NCBI GenBank assembly: GCA_031271465.1
Contig: JAISVR010000010.1
Span: 59,707-123,706 of the forward strand
Direction of reading: 5' to 3'
Length of the DNA: 64,000 nt
DNA from: Prevotellaceae bacterium
GTDB taxonomy: Bacteria; Bacteroidota; Bacteroidia; Bacteroidales; Paludibacteraceae
Of the stretch, positions 1-8,473 are shown one piece after another. The notes beneath the pieces were generated by a model, which saw only the letters and a program-made list of their open reading frames with translations, made no database searches and was not told where the DNA came from. How positions within the stretch are numbered: the first letter of the stretch is position 1; each line of letters opens with the position of its first letter. The position numbers were made by a program, and so were the translations under genes.

Positions 1-1204
1 ATCGTTGCCTAATCAGCGAATGGAAATAAATCGTCGTTATCAATATCGTGACAGCACTCGCAATCAAATAAGCCAAGCCAAAACCGATTTGTTCCGAAAG
101 CGAAAGCAGCAGGCTGTAAAACAAAATCAACGCAATACCAACCAACACATATTGGAAAAACTGTATCGATTTCTTGGTGAAAATCTCCACAAAAAAGAAA
201 ACAATAAAAGTCAACGCAATAAACATCAGCGCATATTTTGCCGAACGCATATTTTGCTGATAATGATCAACAGTTTCGATAAGATTCACACCGAAAGCAT
301 TGTTGCCCAATTCGACCCGCTCGCCCTCAGTCCATGTTTCGGGAATTTCGCGATTAAAACTTAAAATATTCCACGCAGCATTAAACAGCTTGTCATCAAT
401 CGTCGATTCGGGCGAAAAACTGCCGATAAACGAAGGCGACTGCCATTGTCCGTTAACCGATACGGCAGTATTTTGTCCGATTGGAATAAAATTAAGCGAA
501 CTGCTTCCGTTCAATTTCATTGTACAATCGAACTGCAAACTATCTGTCAAATTAATATCCTTCAGATTTACAATCAGCGTTTTGCCCGATACATCAGTAG
601 TGCTTGGATATGCGTCTCGCGAACCATATTTGCTATAAGATTCTACAACAACATCTTCCGAAACCGAAAACAAATTCACAACACCAACAGTTGTTTCAAG
701 CATCTTGTCGCCAATTTTAAAATCCGGATTTTGCGTTACACCACGCAAATCGGTTATACCGATAGCAAGTTGAGCCTTATCAAAATGCAGCACACTGTTG
801 TCGATTTTCAAGTTATTAATTCCCGAGAAATCACCTTCAAAATGAATGTCGCTTTTGTAAAGAATAGCTTTGTAAATACCGTAATGCCGCTCTTCGGGTG
901 CTATCGAGGCATTAATTTTCAGGTTCTTGGGAGTAATATAAAGCGTATGCTCTTCGTAATAAGCTTTTTTGTCCTTATCTAATTTTTCAGTTGTATAAGG
1001 AATAAGCAACAATGGCGCACACAGCGTTTGCGAACGGCTCCATTTATCGTTTATTTTCTGCACCGTTTCCCGGCTGCGCTCTTGCCGTTCCTCAATCAAA
1101 TTCTGAATCATTGCGCTCGGAATAAGCAAAATCAGAATTAAAACAGCAATCGTAATCCCTTTAAAAGTCAGCGATTGAGTGAATTTTGTTTTAGGTGTTT
1201 CCAT
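1..1204 (-). CDS. creD: CreD-like inner membrane protein, 3' part outside window
   Basis: The reading frame runs through the left edge; 401 codons are visible. Residues 16-33 form a hydrophobic segment rich in Ile/Leu, followed by about 230 mostly polar residues, then a run of membrane segments from about residue 290 (ALMFIALTFIVFFFVEIF, then FQYVLVGIALILFYSLLLSL). This layout and the motifs around EER, LCAPLLLIPY and LSEQIGFGLAYLIAS match the CreD family, whose cellular role is poorly understood; E. coli CreD responds to the CreBC regulon and envelope stress. I chose the start METPK because it matches the known family N-terminus. The frame stays open upstream to ATG codons at 1309 and 1315, adding another hydrophobic stretch. 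mltG lies upstream on the same strand. Confidence 0.8.
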   Translation of the reverse strand, partial: METPKTKFTQSLTFKGITIAVLILILLIPSAMIQNLIEERQERSRETVQKINDKWSRSQTLCAPLLLIPYTTEKLDKDKKAYYEEHTLYITPKNLKINASIAPEERHYGIYKAILYKSDIHFEGDFSGINNLKIDNSVLHFDKAQLAIGITDLRGVTQNPDFKIGDKMLETTVGVVNLFSVSEDVVVESYSKYGSRDAYPSTTDVSGKTLIVNLKDINLTDSLQFDCTMKLNGSSSLNFIPIGQNTAVSVNGQWQSPSFIGSFSPESTIDDKLFNAAWNILSFNREIPETWTEGERVELGNNAFGVNLIETVDHYQQNMRSAKYALMFIALTFIVFFFVEIFTKKSIQFFQYVLVGIALILFYSLLLSLSEQIGFGLAYLIASAVTILITTIYFHSLIRQR

Positions 1205-1338
1205 AGTAGAAGAGGTATTTTTAAAATAGTGAATATAAATCAATCGTATTACGAAAATCAATCCTGCAAAAAATGCAAGAGTAATAAGAGAAGCAATTAA
1301 AGTAACCATAGCCATATTTTTAACTCTTAGTTCTTAGT

Positions 1339-2364
1339 TTAATAATGCAGTCTATCCATCTCTTTCCGGTAACGCTCGGCATTTTTAAGATGCTCGGCAA
1401 ATGTTACCGCAAAATCATGACCCTGTCCGCCGCTACCTTTAGCACACATAAAAAAATAGGGATTCGCTTCGTAATTCAGCACCGCGTCGATACTCTCTAT
1501 CGACGGCAAACGAATCGGTCCGGGCGGCAAACCCTTATGCGTATAAGTATTATAAGACGAATTGCGGCTATCATCAATATGTTTAAACAAAACCCGCTTT
1601 ATACCGAAATCGCCCAGCGCAAATTTCACAGTAGGGTCGGCTTGCAGCAGCATTCCCTTATGCAAGCGATTAAGATACAAACCTGCAACAATAGGCTTTT
1701 CGGAAGCCAAATTAGTTTCTTCCTCCACAATAGAAGCAAGCGTGCTCACTTCAATAAGACCCAACCCGATTTCTTCGGCTTTTTTACGACGCGTTTCGTT
1801 CCAAAACTTCTCGTATTCGCTGTGCATCTTCACAAAAAAACCGGCAGGCGCCACTGTCCAGTAAAACTCGTAAGTATTGGGAATAAACATGGCAGCAACC
1901 GTTAAACTATCAAAACCGTATTCACCCAACATATAATTATCATTCAACAAAACAAGCAATTCCGACGCCTCCATTTCCAATTGTCCGGCTATACGCTTGG
2001 CAAACTGCTCCTTGGTGCGAATATTATTAAACGACAACTGCACCGGTGTCTGCCGTCCTTTCATCAAACGGTTAAGCAAACGAAAGTTATTTATACCCGG
2101 AGAGAGTTCGTAACGACCCCCATGGATTTTTGCCGGATAACCCAGCAAACGGGCGTTAATCTCGAACGCAAGCACCGAACGCAAGCTCTTTTTTGTGTGC
2201 AACGAATCGAGCACATCGGTAAACGAAGCATTGTTGCGTATCAGCAAATATTCGGGTTTACCGTCGTTGCCCGACACATTGGGCAATACAGCCGACAAGG
2301 CAAGTAAAATACCCATCGCAGCAACAACAGCTATTATCCAAATAATGATTTTTTTCTTCAACAT
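1339..2364 (-). CDS. mltG: Endolytic murein transglycosylase MltG (YceG-like)
   Basis: Cleaves nascent peptidoglycan glycan strands in the periplasmic face of the inner membrane. A single membrane anchor lies at residues 5-25, then the YceG fold. The catalytic region SIVEEETN is at residues 211-218, with the active Glu at about 214-216, and downstream ADPTVKFALG and YNTYTHKGLPPGPI are family signatures. Length 341 aa fits the family. An upstream in-frame Met at 2397 exists, but the start at 2364 begins directly before the lysine-rich membrane anchor, as usual for MltG, so I prefer it. It precedes creD on the same strand, with about 130 bp between them, and is divergent from porQ. Confidence 0.93.
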   Translation of the reverse strand: MLKKKIIIWIIAVVAAMGILLALSAVLPNVSGNDGKPEYLLIRNNASFTDVLDSLHTKKSLRSVLAFEINARLLGYPAKIHGGRYELSPGINNFRLLNRLMKGRQTPVQLSFNNIRTKEQFAKRIAGQLEMEASELLVLLNDNYMLGEYGFDSLTVAAMFIPNTYEFYWTVAPAGFFVKMHSEYEKFWNETRRKKAEEIGLGLIEVSTLASIVEEETNLASEKPIVAGLYLNRLHKGMLLQADPTVKFALGDFGIKRVLFKHIDDSRNSSYNTYTHKGLPPGPIRLPSIESIDAVLNYEANPYFFMCAKGSGGQGHDFAVTFAEHLKNAERYRKEMDRLHY

Positions 2365-2436
2365 TCTTTCCTTTTTTTCAGCCCTGCAAAAATACAATTA
2401 ATAAGTAAATATTTTAACACAGATAATTATTTTTCC

Positions 2437-2444
2437 TATCTTTG
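2437..2444 (+). promoter_or_regulatory. Candidate -7 box for porQ-cmk
   Basis: TATCTTTG matches the Bacteroidetes -7 consensus TAnnTTTG, 22 nt before the porQ start codon. The expected transcript start is about 2450. The upstream -33 region is T-rich without a clear TTTG. Confidence 0.6.
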
Positions 2445-2466
2445 GACGCGAAAAAATTATCAAACT

Positions 2467-3486
2467 ATGACAAAACGCCTGTTTCCGGTTCTTTGCCTGT
2501 GTTGGCTGTCAATTTTTGCGTGGGCACAAGGCGGTTCGTCGGTTTATTCTTTCCTCGAATTGCCTTATTTTGCTCACTCGGCAGCTCTCGGAGGCACCCA
2601 TGTAGCACTTGTCGACGATGGCGTAGGTGGTGCAATGGCAAATCCCGCACTGCTTTCGGACAAAACACATAAACAACTGGCAATTAATTACAGCAATTAT
2701 CTTTTCGAAACTAATATAGGCGCCGTTGCCTACGGGTACAACATCGGCACACATCGTCTTGCTGCCGCCATTGAATTTTTGAGCTACGGCTCCTTCGAAG
2801 GGCGCGACGAAGCAAACCGTCCCACAGGCGATTTTTCGGCAAAAGACTTTGCGCTAAACCTTTCATACGGCAAGCAGTTAGACAAAAACCTCAATGCCGG
2901 TATCACCCTCAAACCCATTTTTTCCACATACGAAAACTACAGCAGTTTTGCTTTAGCTGTCGATGCCGGTATTGCCTACATAGACACTGCGAAAGGCATT
3001 TCCATCGGCTTAACATTTAGCAATATCGGGCATCAGCTCTCATCGTTTACAGGCGATTACGAAGAACTGCCGTTTAACTCCGCATTGAGTTTTTCAAAGA
3101 AATTTCCACACGCGCCATTGCGAGTTCACCTCACGGCACATCATCTTCATGTGTGGGATTTGAACTACAGCGACCGGGTAACCTCAACAAATTTGACAGG
3201 CGATGAAATTAAAAACAAAATCAGTTTTGGCGATATGCTGCTGCGGCACACCATCGTGGGGGTTGACTTTGAACCCGGCAAAGTGATTTACCTCACGGCA
3301 AGTTACAACCACCGCCGCGCTGCCGAGTTGAAACTCCAAGATTCGCGCAGCATGGCAGGATTTTCGTTTGGCGGCGGTTTGCGCCTGTCGAAAATTCGCC
3401 TCGATTTCGGCATGAGTCAATATCAAAAAGGCGTTTGGGCATATCAATTTTCGCTGAGTAGCAAATTATCTTCGTTTTCAAAATAA
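2467..3486 (+). CDS. porQ: Type IX secretion system protein PorQ
   Basis: 339 aa with a signal peptide (residues 1-20, ending AWAQ) followed by an outer-membrane beta-strand-rich body. Family features include the early SAALGGTHVALVDDG segment and NPAL, typical of the PorQ/PorV-like porin superfamily, and a C-terminus ending in alternating aromatic strands. PorQ is part of the attachment complex that anchors T9SS cargo at the cell surface. It is followed by cmk with a 6-bp gap, an association I recall from other Bacteroidetes. Its presence agrees with the T9SS cargo proteins elsewhere in the window. Confidence 0.85.
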   Translation: MTKRLFPVLCLCWLSIFAWAQGGSSVYSFLELPYFAHSAALGGTHVALVDDGVGGAMANPALLSDKTHKQLAINYSNYLFETNIGAVAYGYNIGTHRLAAAIEFLSYGSFEGRDEANRPTGDFSAKDFALNLSYGKQLDKNLNAGITLKPIFSTYENYSSFALAVDAGIAYIDTAKGISIGLTFSNIGHQLSSFTGDYEELPFNSALSFSKKFPHAPLRVHLTAHHLHVWDLNYSDRVTSTNLTGDEIKNKISFGDMLLRHTIVGVDFEPGKVIYLTASYNHRRAAELKLQDSRSMAGFSFGGGLRLSKIRLDFGMSQYQKGVWAYQFSLSSKLSSFSK

Positions 3487-3492
3487 TTAACC

Positions 3493-4182
3493 ATGAACAA
3501 AATTATTGTAGCTATCGACGGTTATTCATCGTGCGGAAAAAGCACTATGGCAAAGCAACTTGCAGCCCGTGCAGGTTACACCTACATCGATACGGGAGCC
3601 ATGTATCGCGCTGTGGCTCTATATTGCTTGCGTAACGGATTGATGACAGCCGATAAAATTGACATCGACGGATTGAAACAGCATATAGCCGATATTAAAA
3701 TTGAATTTCGAACAAATGCCGAAGGAAAAACCGAAACCTGGCTCAACGGCGAAAATGTGGAATCGCAAATTCGTACGCTCGAAGTAGGGACAGGTGCCAG
3801 CCGTGTGAGCGAACTCAAATTTGTGCGCGAGTTTCTCGTAGCACAACAAAAAGCAATGGGTAAACAAAAAGGCATTGTGATGGACGGGCGTGACATTGGT
3901 ACGGTAGTGTTTCCCGAAGCGGAACTGAAAATTTTTGTTACCGCCCGACCCGAAGTACGAGCCAAACGACGCTACGACGAACTGCGAGCCAAGGGCGAAA
4001 CGCTGAGTTTCGACGAAGTGCTTGCCTCCACCATTGAGCGCGACAACCGCGACCAAAACCGTGCCGAAAGTCCCCTGAAGCAAGCTCCCGATGCCCTCGT
4101 GCTCGACAACAGCACCATGACCCCTGCCGAACAAAACGAATGGCTTGAAAAAACTTTTGTGGGAAAAGCATCGAAATGCTGA
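3493..4182 (+). CDS. cmk: (d)CMP kinase
   Basis: Phosphorylates CMP and dCMP with ATP in pyrimidine salvage and nucleotide supply. The Walker A loop GYSSCGKST is at residues 10-18, followed by the family segment [13 protein letters not shown]; the central [18 protein letters not shown] and the RRYDEL lid region are also clear. 229 aa is the usual length. It sits 6 bp behind porQ and is probably co-transcribed from the promoter before porQ. A degenerate CRISPR-repeat-like sequence begins 40 bp after its stop. Confidence 0.96.
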   Translation: MNKIIVAIDGYSSCGKSTMAKQLAARAGYTYIDTGAMYRAVALYCLRNGLMTADKIDIDGLKQHIADIKIEFRTNAEGKTETWLNGENVESQIRTLEVGTGASRVSELKFVREFLVAQQKAMGKQKGIVMDGRDIGTVVFPEAELKIFVTARPEVRAKRRYDELRAKGETLSFDEVLASTIERDNRDQNRAESPLKQAPDALVLDNSTMTPAEQNEWLEKTFVGKASKC

Positions 4183-4221
4183 TGGTGTGTACTCTGAAAC
4201 GATTGAGATAGCTTTAATTAT

Positions 4222-4245
4222 TATCTTTGACAAATTGAAAACAGT
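4222..4245 (+). repeat. Isolated half CRISPR repeat with promoter box
   Basis: These 24 bases match positions 23-46 of the CRISPR repeat at 23 of 24 positions, in the same orientation as the array that begins 437 bp downstream. The first half of the repeat is not recognisable. The segment keeps the -7 box TATCTTTG at 4222-4229, and a TTG lies at 4203-4205, so it can act as a promoter for the short gene that follows 6 bp later. It is either a relic from a formerly longer array or a promoter resembling the repeat by chance; the match length favours a relic. Confidence 0.7.
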
Positions 4246-4251
4246 AAAAGT

Positions 4252-4566
4252 TTGAAAGGGAAATCTGTTGTCCCTGTAAATTTGGGTGTTGAAGTGCAGT
4301 TTACGGCACGAGGAATAAAAGAATACCTGAATCAACCGCATAAACAATATTTTATTAAAAACGAATTGATAAAAAGCATTCGGAATATTCTTAAAAATGC
4401 AGAATACAAAGGTATTACAGCTCACAATAAAAGATTATCACATATTTTTGAGATTGAAATATTAAACGAAAAAAGCTGGCTTATTGCTAATGAAGGCGAT
4501 GACGGCGTGATTAGATTTTACGGAATAACCGACAGCAATAAGGTTTTGGAAGATATAAAAAAATAA
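4252..4566 (+). CDS. Short barnase/EndoU-RelE-like domain protein (possible truncation)
   Basis: 104 codons from a TTG start; there is no ATG near the 5' end. The segment from QFTARGIKEYLNQPHK through FEIEILNEKSWLIANEGDDG to FYGITD resembles the phage-type barnase-EndoU-ColicinE5/RelE-like nuclease domains (PBECR) that usually form the C-terminus of larger mobile-element proteins. The frame is open back to 4231, inside the half CRISPR repeat, and no upstream domain remains, so this may be a truncated leftover brought in with mobile DNA. A nuclease or toxin role is inferred only from the weak resemblance. It lies between cmk and the array. Confidence 0.5.
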   Translation: MKGKSVVPVNLGVEVQFTARGIKEYLNQPHKQYFIKNELIKSIRNILKNAEYKGITAHNKRLSHIFEIEILNEKSWLIANEGDDGVIRFYGITDSNKVLEDIKK

Positions 4567-4682
4567 TGTTCCAAACTGCCTCGCGGAACTACAATCCGCG
4601 CTCTCGTTCAGAACATTTGTTTTGGACTACAAAAATACAATTTAATTTCTAATTAACAAACATTTAAATGAAAATTGATAGC
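4567..4682. other. Distal flank of the CRISPR array
   Basis: 116 bp of AT-rich DNA between the short nuclease-like gene and the first repeat. It has no ORF and no further repeat copy. This side is far from cas and next to the half repeat, so it is more likely the old (trailer) end of the array than the leader. Confidence 0.4.
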
Positions 4683-5943
4683 GTTGTGAATTCCTTACAA
4701 ATTGTATCTTTGACATATTGAAAACAGTTTTATTAATTCCATGTATTTCATAAATACCGTTGTGAATTCCTTACAAATTGTATCTTTGACATATTGAAAA
4801 CAGTGAAATTCTGTTTTTCTGTTGCTGCCCCCGTGTTGTGAATTCCTTACAAATTGTATCTTTGACATATTGAAAACAGTAGGACAGGAAAATTATGTGA
4901 AATGCGTACTGTTGTGAATTCCTTACAAATTGTATCTTTGACATATTGAAAACAGTTTTGAAGAGTTCGGATATGTAATAGCAATAGTTGTGAATTCCTT
5001 ACAAATTGTATCTTTGACATATTGAAAACAGTACGGATTATCAATATAGCAACTTTCCAATTGTTGTGAATTCCTTACAAATTGTATCTTTGACATATTG
5101 AAAACAGTAACTATGAATTATTCTAATAGAACCGAAAGGTTGTGAATTCCTTACAAATTGTATCTTTGACATATTGAAAACAGTGCGCTTCTTTCGATTA
5201 ACATTAATCGAATAGTTGTGAATTCCTTACAAATTGTATCTTTGACATATTGAAAACAGTCGTTTTGTGCCGATGTGTACATTCGAATCAGTTGTGAATT
5301 CCTTACAAATTGTATCTTTGACATATTGAAAACAGTGTCATTTAATTTACTAATATATCCATTTGAGTTGTGAATTCCTTACAAATTGTATCTTTGACAT
5401 ATTGAAAACAGTCGAAAATGATACACATTCTGATACACATTCGTTGTGAATTCCTTACAAATTGTATCTTTGACATATTGAAAACAGTCTACTTGGAGCG
5501 ATGATGAAACAAAATCAAGTTGTGAATTCCTTACAAATTGTATCTTTGACATATTGAAAACAGTCAGGCAGCAAGCGTTCCATTCAACACGCCGGTTGTG
5601 AATTCCTTACAAATTGTATCTTTGACATATTGAAAACAGTACAACTTTTGAAGTGTCGTTAGGCGTAATGGTTGTGAATTCCTTACAAATTGTATCTTTG
5701 ACATATTGAAAACAGTCATTTCTCTGTCTTTCGGATAGAATGAACAGTTGTGAATTCCTTACAAATTGTATCTTTGACATATTGAAAACAGTATTTTTAG
5801 GCTTTCATCAATCACGATAAAAGTTGTGAATTCCTTACAAATTGTATCTTTGACATATTGAAAACAGTAAACATTACGGAGTAGGTGAATATGGAGGGTT
5901 GTGAATTCCTTACAAATTGTATCTTTGACATATTGAAAACAGT
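4683..5943 (+). CRISPR. Type II-C CRISPR array: 17 repeats, 16 spacers
   Basis: The repeat is 46 nt, begins GTTGTGAATTCC and ends GAAAACAGT; all 17 copies, including both terminal ones, read identical. Repeats start every 76 bp from 4683 to 5823, with the last at 5898. Fifteen spacers are 30 nt and the last (5869-5897) is 29 nt. The orientation is set by the tracr anti-repeat at 12710-12732, which is perfectly complementary to repeat positions 2-24, so crRNA is read on the + strand, towards the cas genes. Each repeat contains TTG at positions 2-4 and TATCTTTG at 23-30, spaced 18 nt, a complete Bacteroidetes promoter. This suggests each spacer is transcribed from its own promoter, as known in Neisseria II-C. 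Confidence 0.99.
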
Positions 5944-6020
5944 ATACCTATAAGTAAAATATTGTTTTTCAATAAGTTAAATTAAAAATTAGAATTCTAA
6001 AAAATGACTGTTTTTAATTA
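5944..6020. other. cas-proximal flank, candidate leader
   Basis: 77 bp of very AT-rich DNA between the last repeat and the terminator. Because the opposite end carries a degenerate half repeat and this end has an intact repeat, spacer acquisition more likely occurs here. No leader motif could be confirmed by eye. Confidence 0.35.
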
Positions 6021-6049
6021 AAAAATCCCGATAAAAGTCGGGATTTTTT
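6021..6049. terminator. Bidirectional hairpin terminator between array and cas operon
   Basis: The stem AAAAATCCCGA / TCGGGATTTTT has a 6-nt loop and A/T tracts on both sides, so it can end array transcription on + and cas transcription on -. Confidence 0.85.
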
Positions 6050-6123
6050 GTTTCTAACAACTGCTACTTCTTTAAGTTTATTTTTTATATTTAAAAGTAG
6101 AATTTACCAGATAATTTATATAA

Positions 6124-6579
6124 TTAAATAAAATATTCTTCTTGCATTTTTCTTCGAAATCTTCTTTTTAGATATTTATCGGTATATGTTTTATGCCATT
6201 TTTCTTCCGTTTCGTACCAAAAATATAAATCTTCTTTGCTAATAATCTTAAAATCAGCAATTTTTTCTTCTAATCTTTCCATAATTTCATCATCTTCATA
6301 TTGTATTAAGGCAATATCGTGAAAATCAGGATTAGATATTTCAATATCGTAAAGCCGTTCTACAAAATCAAAATCTGTATTATAAAAATTATTAGTGGTA
6401 TAAGAAACTTTGGGAAAATCTGTATTTGCTTTGATTGGCTTAGGCTTGTTGCTTTCAACAATAATTATAATAATGACTATACCTACAAATATGCCAAGCG
6501 TAATCAAAAAAGATGTTGGGTCAGAATATGCCCAAATTAAAGCTAATATGCCCAATATAATCCCTAAGCAACCTTTCAT
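6124..6579 (-). CDS. Small two-TM protein at the end of the cas operon
   Basis: 151 aa from the start MKGCLG. Two adjacent hydrophobic segments occupy roughly residues 4-20 and 22-43 (ending VGIVIIIIIVES), followed by about 105 polar residues that should lie in the cytoplasm and are rich in Asp/Glu (DIALIQYEDDEIMERLEE) and, near the end, Lys/Arg. I recognise no family. An upstream in-frame Met at 6624 would overlap cas2; starting at 6579 leaves a 20-bp gap and places the membrane segment at the N-terminus. It is the last gene before the terminator facing the array, and so likely shares the cas transcript. Membrane proteins are known as accessory genes in some CRISPR types (for example Csx27/28 in VI-B), but no link is established here. 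Confidence 0.7.
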   Translation of the reverse strand: MKGCLGIILGILALIWAYSDPTSFLITLGIFVGIVIIIIIVESNKPKPIKANTDFPKVSYTTNNFYNTDFDFVERLYDIEISNPDFHDIALIQYEDDEIMERLEEKIADFKIISKEDLYFWYETEEKWHKTYTDKYLKRRFRRKMQEEYFI

Positions 6580-6599
6580 AAGTGATATATGTGTAAAAT

Positions 6600-6941
<342 letters not shown>

Positions 6942-7014
6942 TTAAGAAATTTAGGAATTAAGAAATGTAGAAATGAACGCAGCAATATTTCAATACCTGC
7001 ATTTCTCAATTTCT

Positions 7015-7380
7015 TCATTTCTTCATTTCTAGATTATTACGAGATGTTTTCAGTATTCGAGTCAAGATAACAATAATTTCATCGCAATCGGCAATAATCG
7101 AATCAAACATTTTTTCATCGAGGTATTCACAGCGGTAAAGTAATCGTAACCAATAATGCGTTTCTTTTGCTTCTTTCAATGAAATGGATAATTTTGAAAC
7201 AAAATCTTTCTTGCTTTGACCGGAAACTCCCTCTTCAATGTTTGCACCAACAGAAGTTCCGCTTCTCAAAAGCTGTTTTGATAAAATACATTCTTTCTTG
7301 TTCTCAATCAAATATTTATAAAGATTGACTATGCGAACTGCAAACTCAAAACTCTTATCTTTAATAATGTTCTCTTTCAT
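7015..7380 (-). CDS. Four-helix bundle protein (23S rRNA intervening-sequence protein family)
   Basis: 121 aa, almost entirely helical. The motifs SFEFAVRIVNLYKYL, LSKQLLRSGTSVGANIEEG and KLSISLKEAKETHYWLRLL are those of the S23/IVP four-helix bundle family, which also includes the Avd proteins of diversity-generating retroelements. Molecular function in most free-standing copies is unknown. It is inserted between cas1 and cas2, and both flanks (about 6945-7014 and 7381-7430) carry similar low-complexity runs of TTTCT and ATTTC units, as often seen around these genes. Probably a cargo insertion rather than a CRISPR component. Confidence 0.85.
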   Translation of the reverse strand: MKENIIKDKSFEFAVRIVNLYKYLIENKKECILSKQLLRSGTSVGANIEEGVSGQSKKDFVSKLSISLKEAKETHYWLRLLYRCEYLDEKMFDSIIADCDEIIVILTRILKTSRNNLEMKK

Positions 7381-7433
7381 AATTCCACTATTTCTAAATT
7401 TCTACATTCTTACATTTCTCAATTCCTGCATTT

Positions 7434-8369
7434 TCACGGTAATTCTGGATATTTTATTTTGCGCGTACTTCCATCAAAACACTGGTAAAGCGAAGCCGTG
7501 GTTTGCGCTACTGCCAGCATCAGCGGACTCATACGCCCGCCAATCATTACATCTATATCGGGAAGACGCAATAATTTGGCTTTATGGTCAATGCTAAGTT
7601 CTTCGGGAATAGTGCCTTTGTCTGCCATATCGAACACAATTTGGTCAACAAACGGACGATAGGGTTCCATTATATCGTCAGCCAAGCAATAGGCATTATA
7701 GCGATTGTGATGATGAATTCCCAAGGTGGGCAGCAATCCACTACTAACCAATGCTCGTGCCACAATAGCCCGAAGTATGGCGTATCCATAGTTCAACAAG
7801 TTGTTGGGTGCAATTCCTTCTCTATCTCTCGTAAAGTTCTCTACTTGCGGAAATGCCTGTCCCCAATAATAAGCCGCCGCACGAGCTTCGAAATTGTCGG
7901 GGTCGCCACTGCGCACTTCGTTTGCCCAATGAAGCATATTCTTGATATTGCACGAGCGGTAACGGCTCAAAACCTCTGCTTGATTGGTAATTTTTGCTTT
8001 GATGGTTTGTTGCCAAAGTTGCTTTTTGAGCGGTTCGCTTGCCGAGAGTTGGTCGGTAAAGCGTTCGTTTTGCGTAGTATTTCCGCACAGAGGCAACATT
8101 AATCCGACAGGCATTCTGCGACTGTCGCAAGTGATAATGACGACATTGTTATCCAGCAATTTTTCAATCAATCCGTGCGTAATGGTAATTTGTTTATGGT
8201 CGAGCACTACTACGCCCAAATCCTCTATCGGCAACGATTTTTCATTGCTTCGCTTGAACGATTCGGGAAGCGTATCGTTCTTTTCCACTTCGGGAAGCTT
8301 GATGACTAACTGCTCGCTTTTCAAACTCAAATAAGCGGGATTGCCGAAATAGAGGGTTTTCTTAATCAT
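7434..8369 (-). CDS. cas1: CRISPR-associated integrase Cas1 (type II)
   Basis: 311 aa, type II-C group. Catalytic metal-binding residues are visible: Glu161 in DNFEARAAAYYWG, a His in GIHHHNRYN (219-221), and the acidic pair in CLADDIMEPYRP (231-232, 235). The N-terminal beta domain starts MIKKTLYFGNPAYLSLK and contains EDLGVVVLDH. It catalyses spacer integration together with Cas2. The gene starts 104 bp after the cas9 stop, and that gap holds three successive 25-bp palindromes. It is followed by the four-helix bundle gene. Confidence 0.98.
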   Translation of the reverse strand: MIKKTLYFGNPAYLSLKSEQLVIKLPEVEKNDTLPESFKRSNEKSLPIEDLGVVVLDHKQITITHGLIEKLLDNNVVIITCDSRRMPVGLMLPLCGNTTQNERFTDQLSASEPLKKQLWQQTIKAKITNQAEVLSRYRSCNIKNMLHWANEVRSGDPDNFEARAAAYYWGQAFPQVENFTRDREGIAPNNLLNYGYAILRAIVARALVSSGLLPTLGIHHHNRYNAYCLADDIMEPYRPFVDQIVFDMADKGTIPEELSIDHKAKLLRLPDIDVMIGGRMSPLMLAVAQTTASLYQCFDGSTRKIKYPELP

Positions 8370-8377
8370 TTTTATTG

Positions 8378-8467
8378 AACTATTAAGTTTTTCTTAATGG
8401 TTGAACTATTAGGAAATTCCTAATAGTTAGCTTTGCAATTTAAACTATCTAGATATTCCGGATAGTT
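8378..8467 (-). repeat. Three 25-bp imperfect palindromes in the cas9-cas1 gap
   Basis: Units start at 8378, 8404 and 8443, each exactly 25 bp. All begin AACTAT and end GGTT or AGTT, with self-complementary arms; the middle unit has perfect 12-bp arms around one base. They would form three hairpins in the cas mRNA between cas9 and cas1. No U-tract follows, so they are not simple terminators; processing sites, a transcription-attenuating element or protein-binding sites are possible. Confidence 0.8.
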
Positions 8468-8473
8468 GCTTTT

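Noticed and set aside
4847..5044. Minus-strand ORF across the CRISPR array
   Set aside because: Consists of repeats and spacers only.
7015..7380. Four-helix bundle protein as part of a diversity-generating retroelement (Avd)
   Set aside because: No reverse transcriptase or template/variable repeats nearby.
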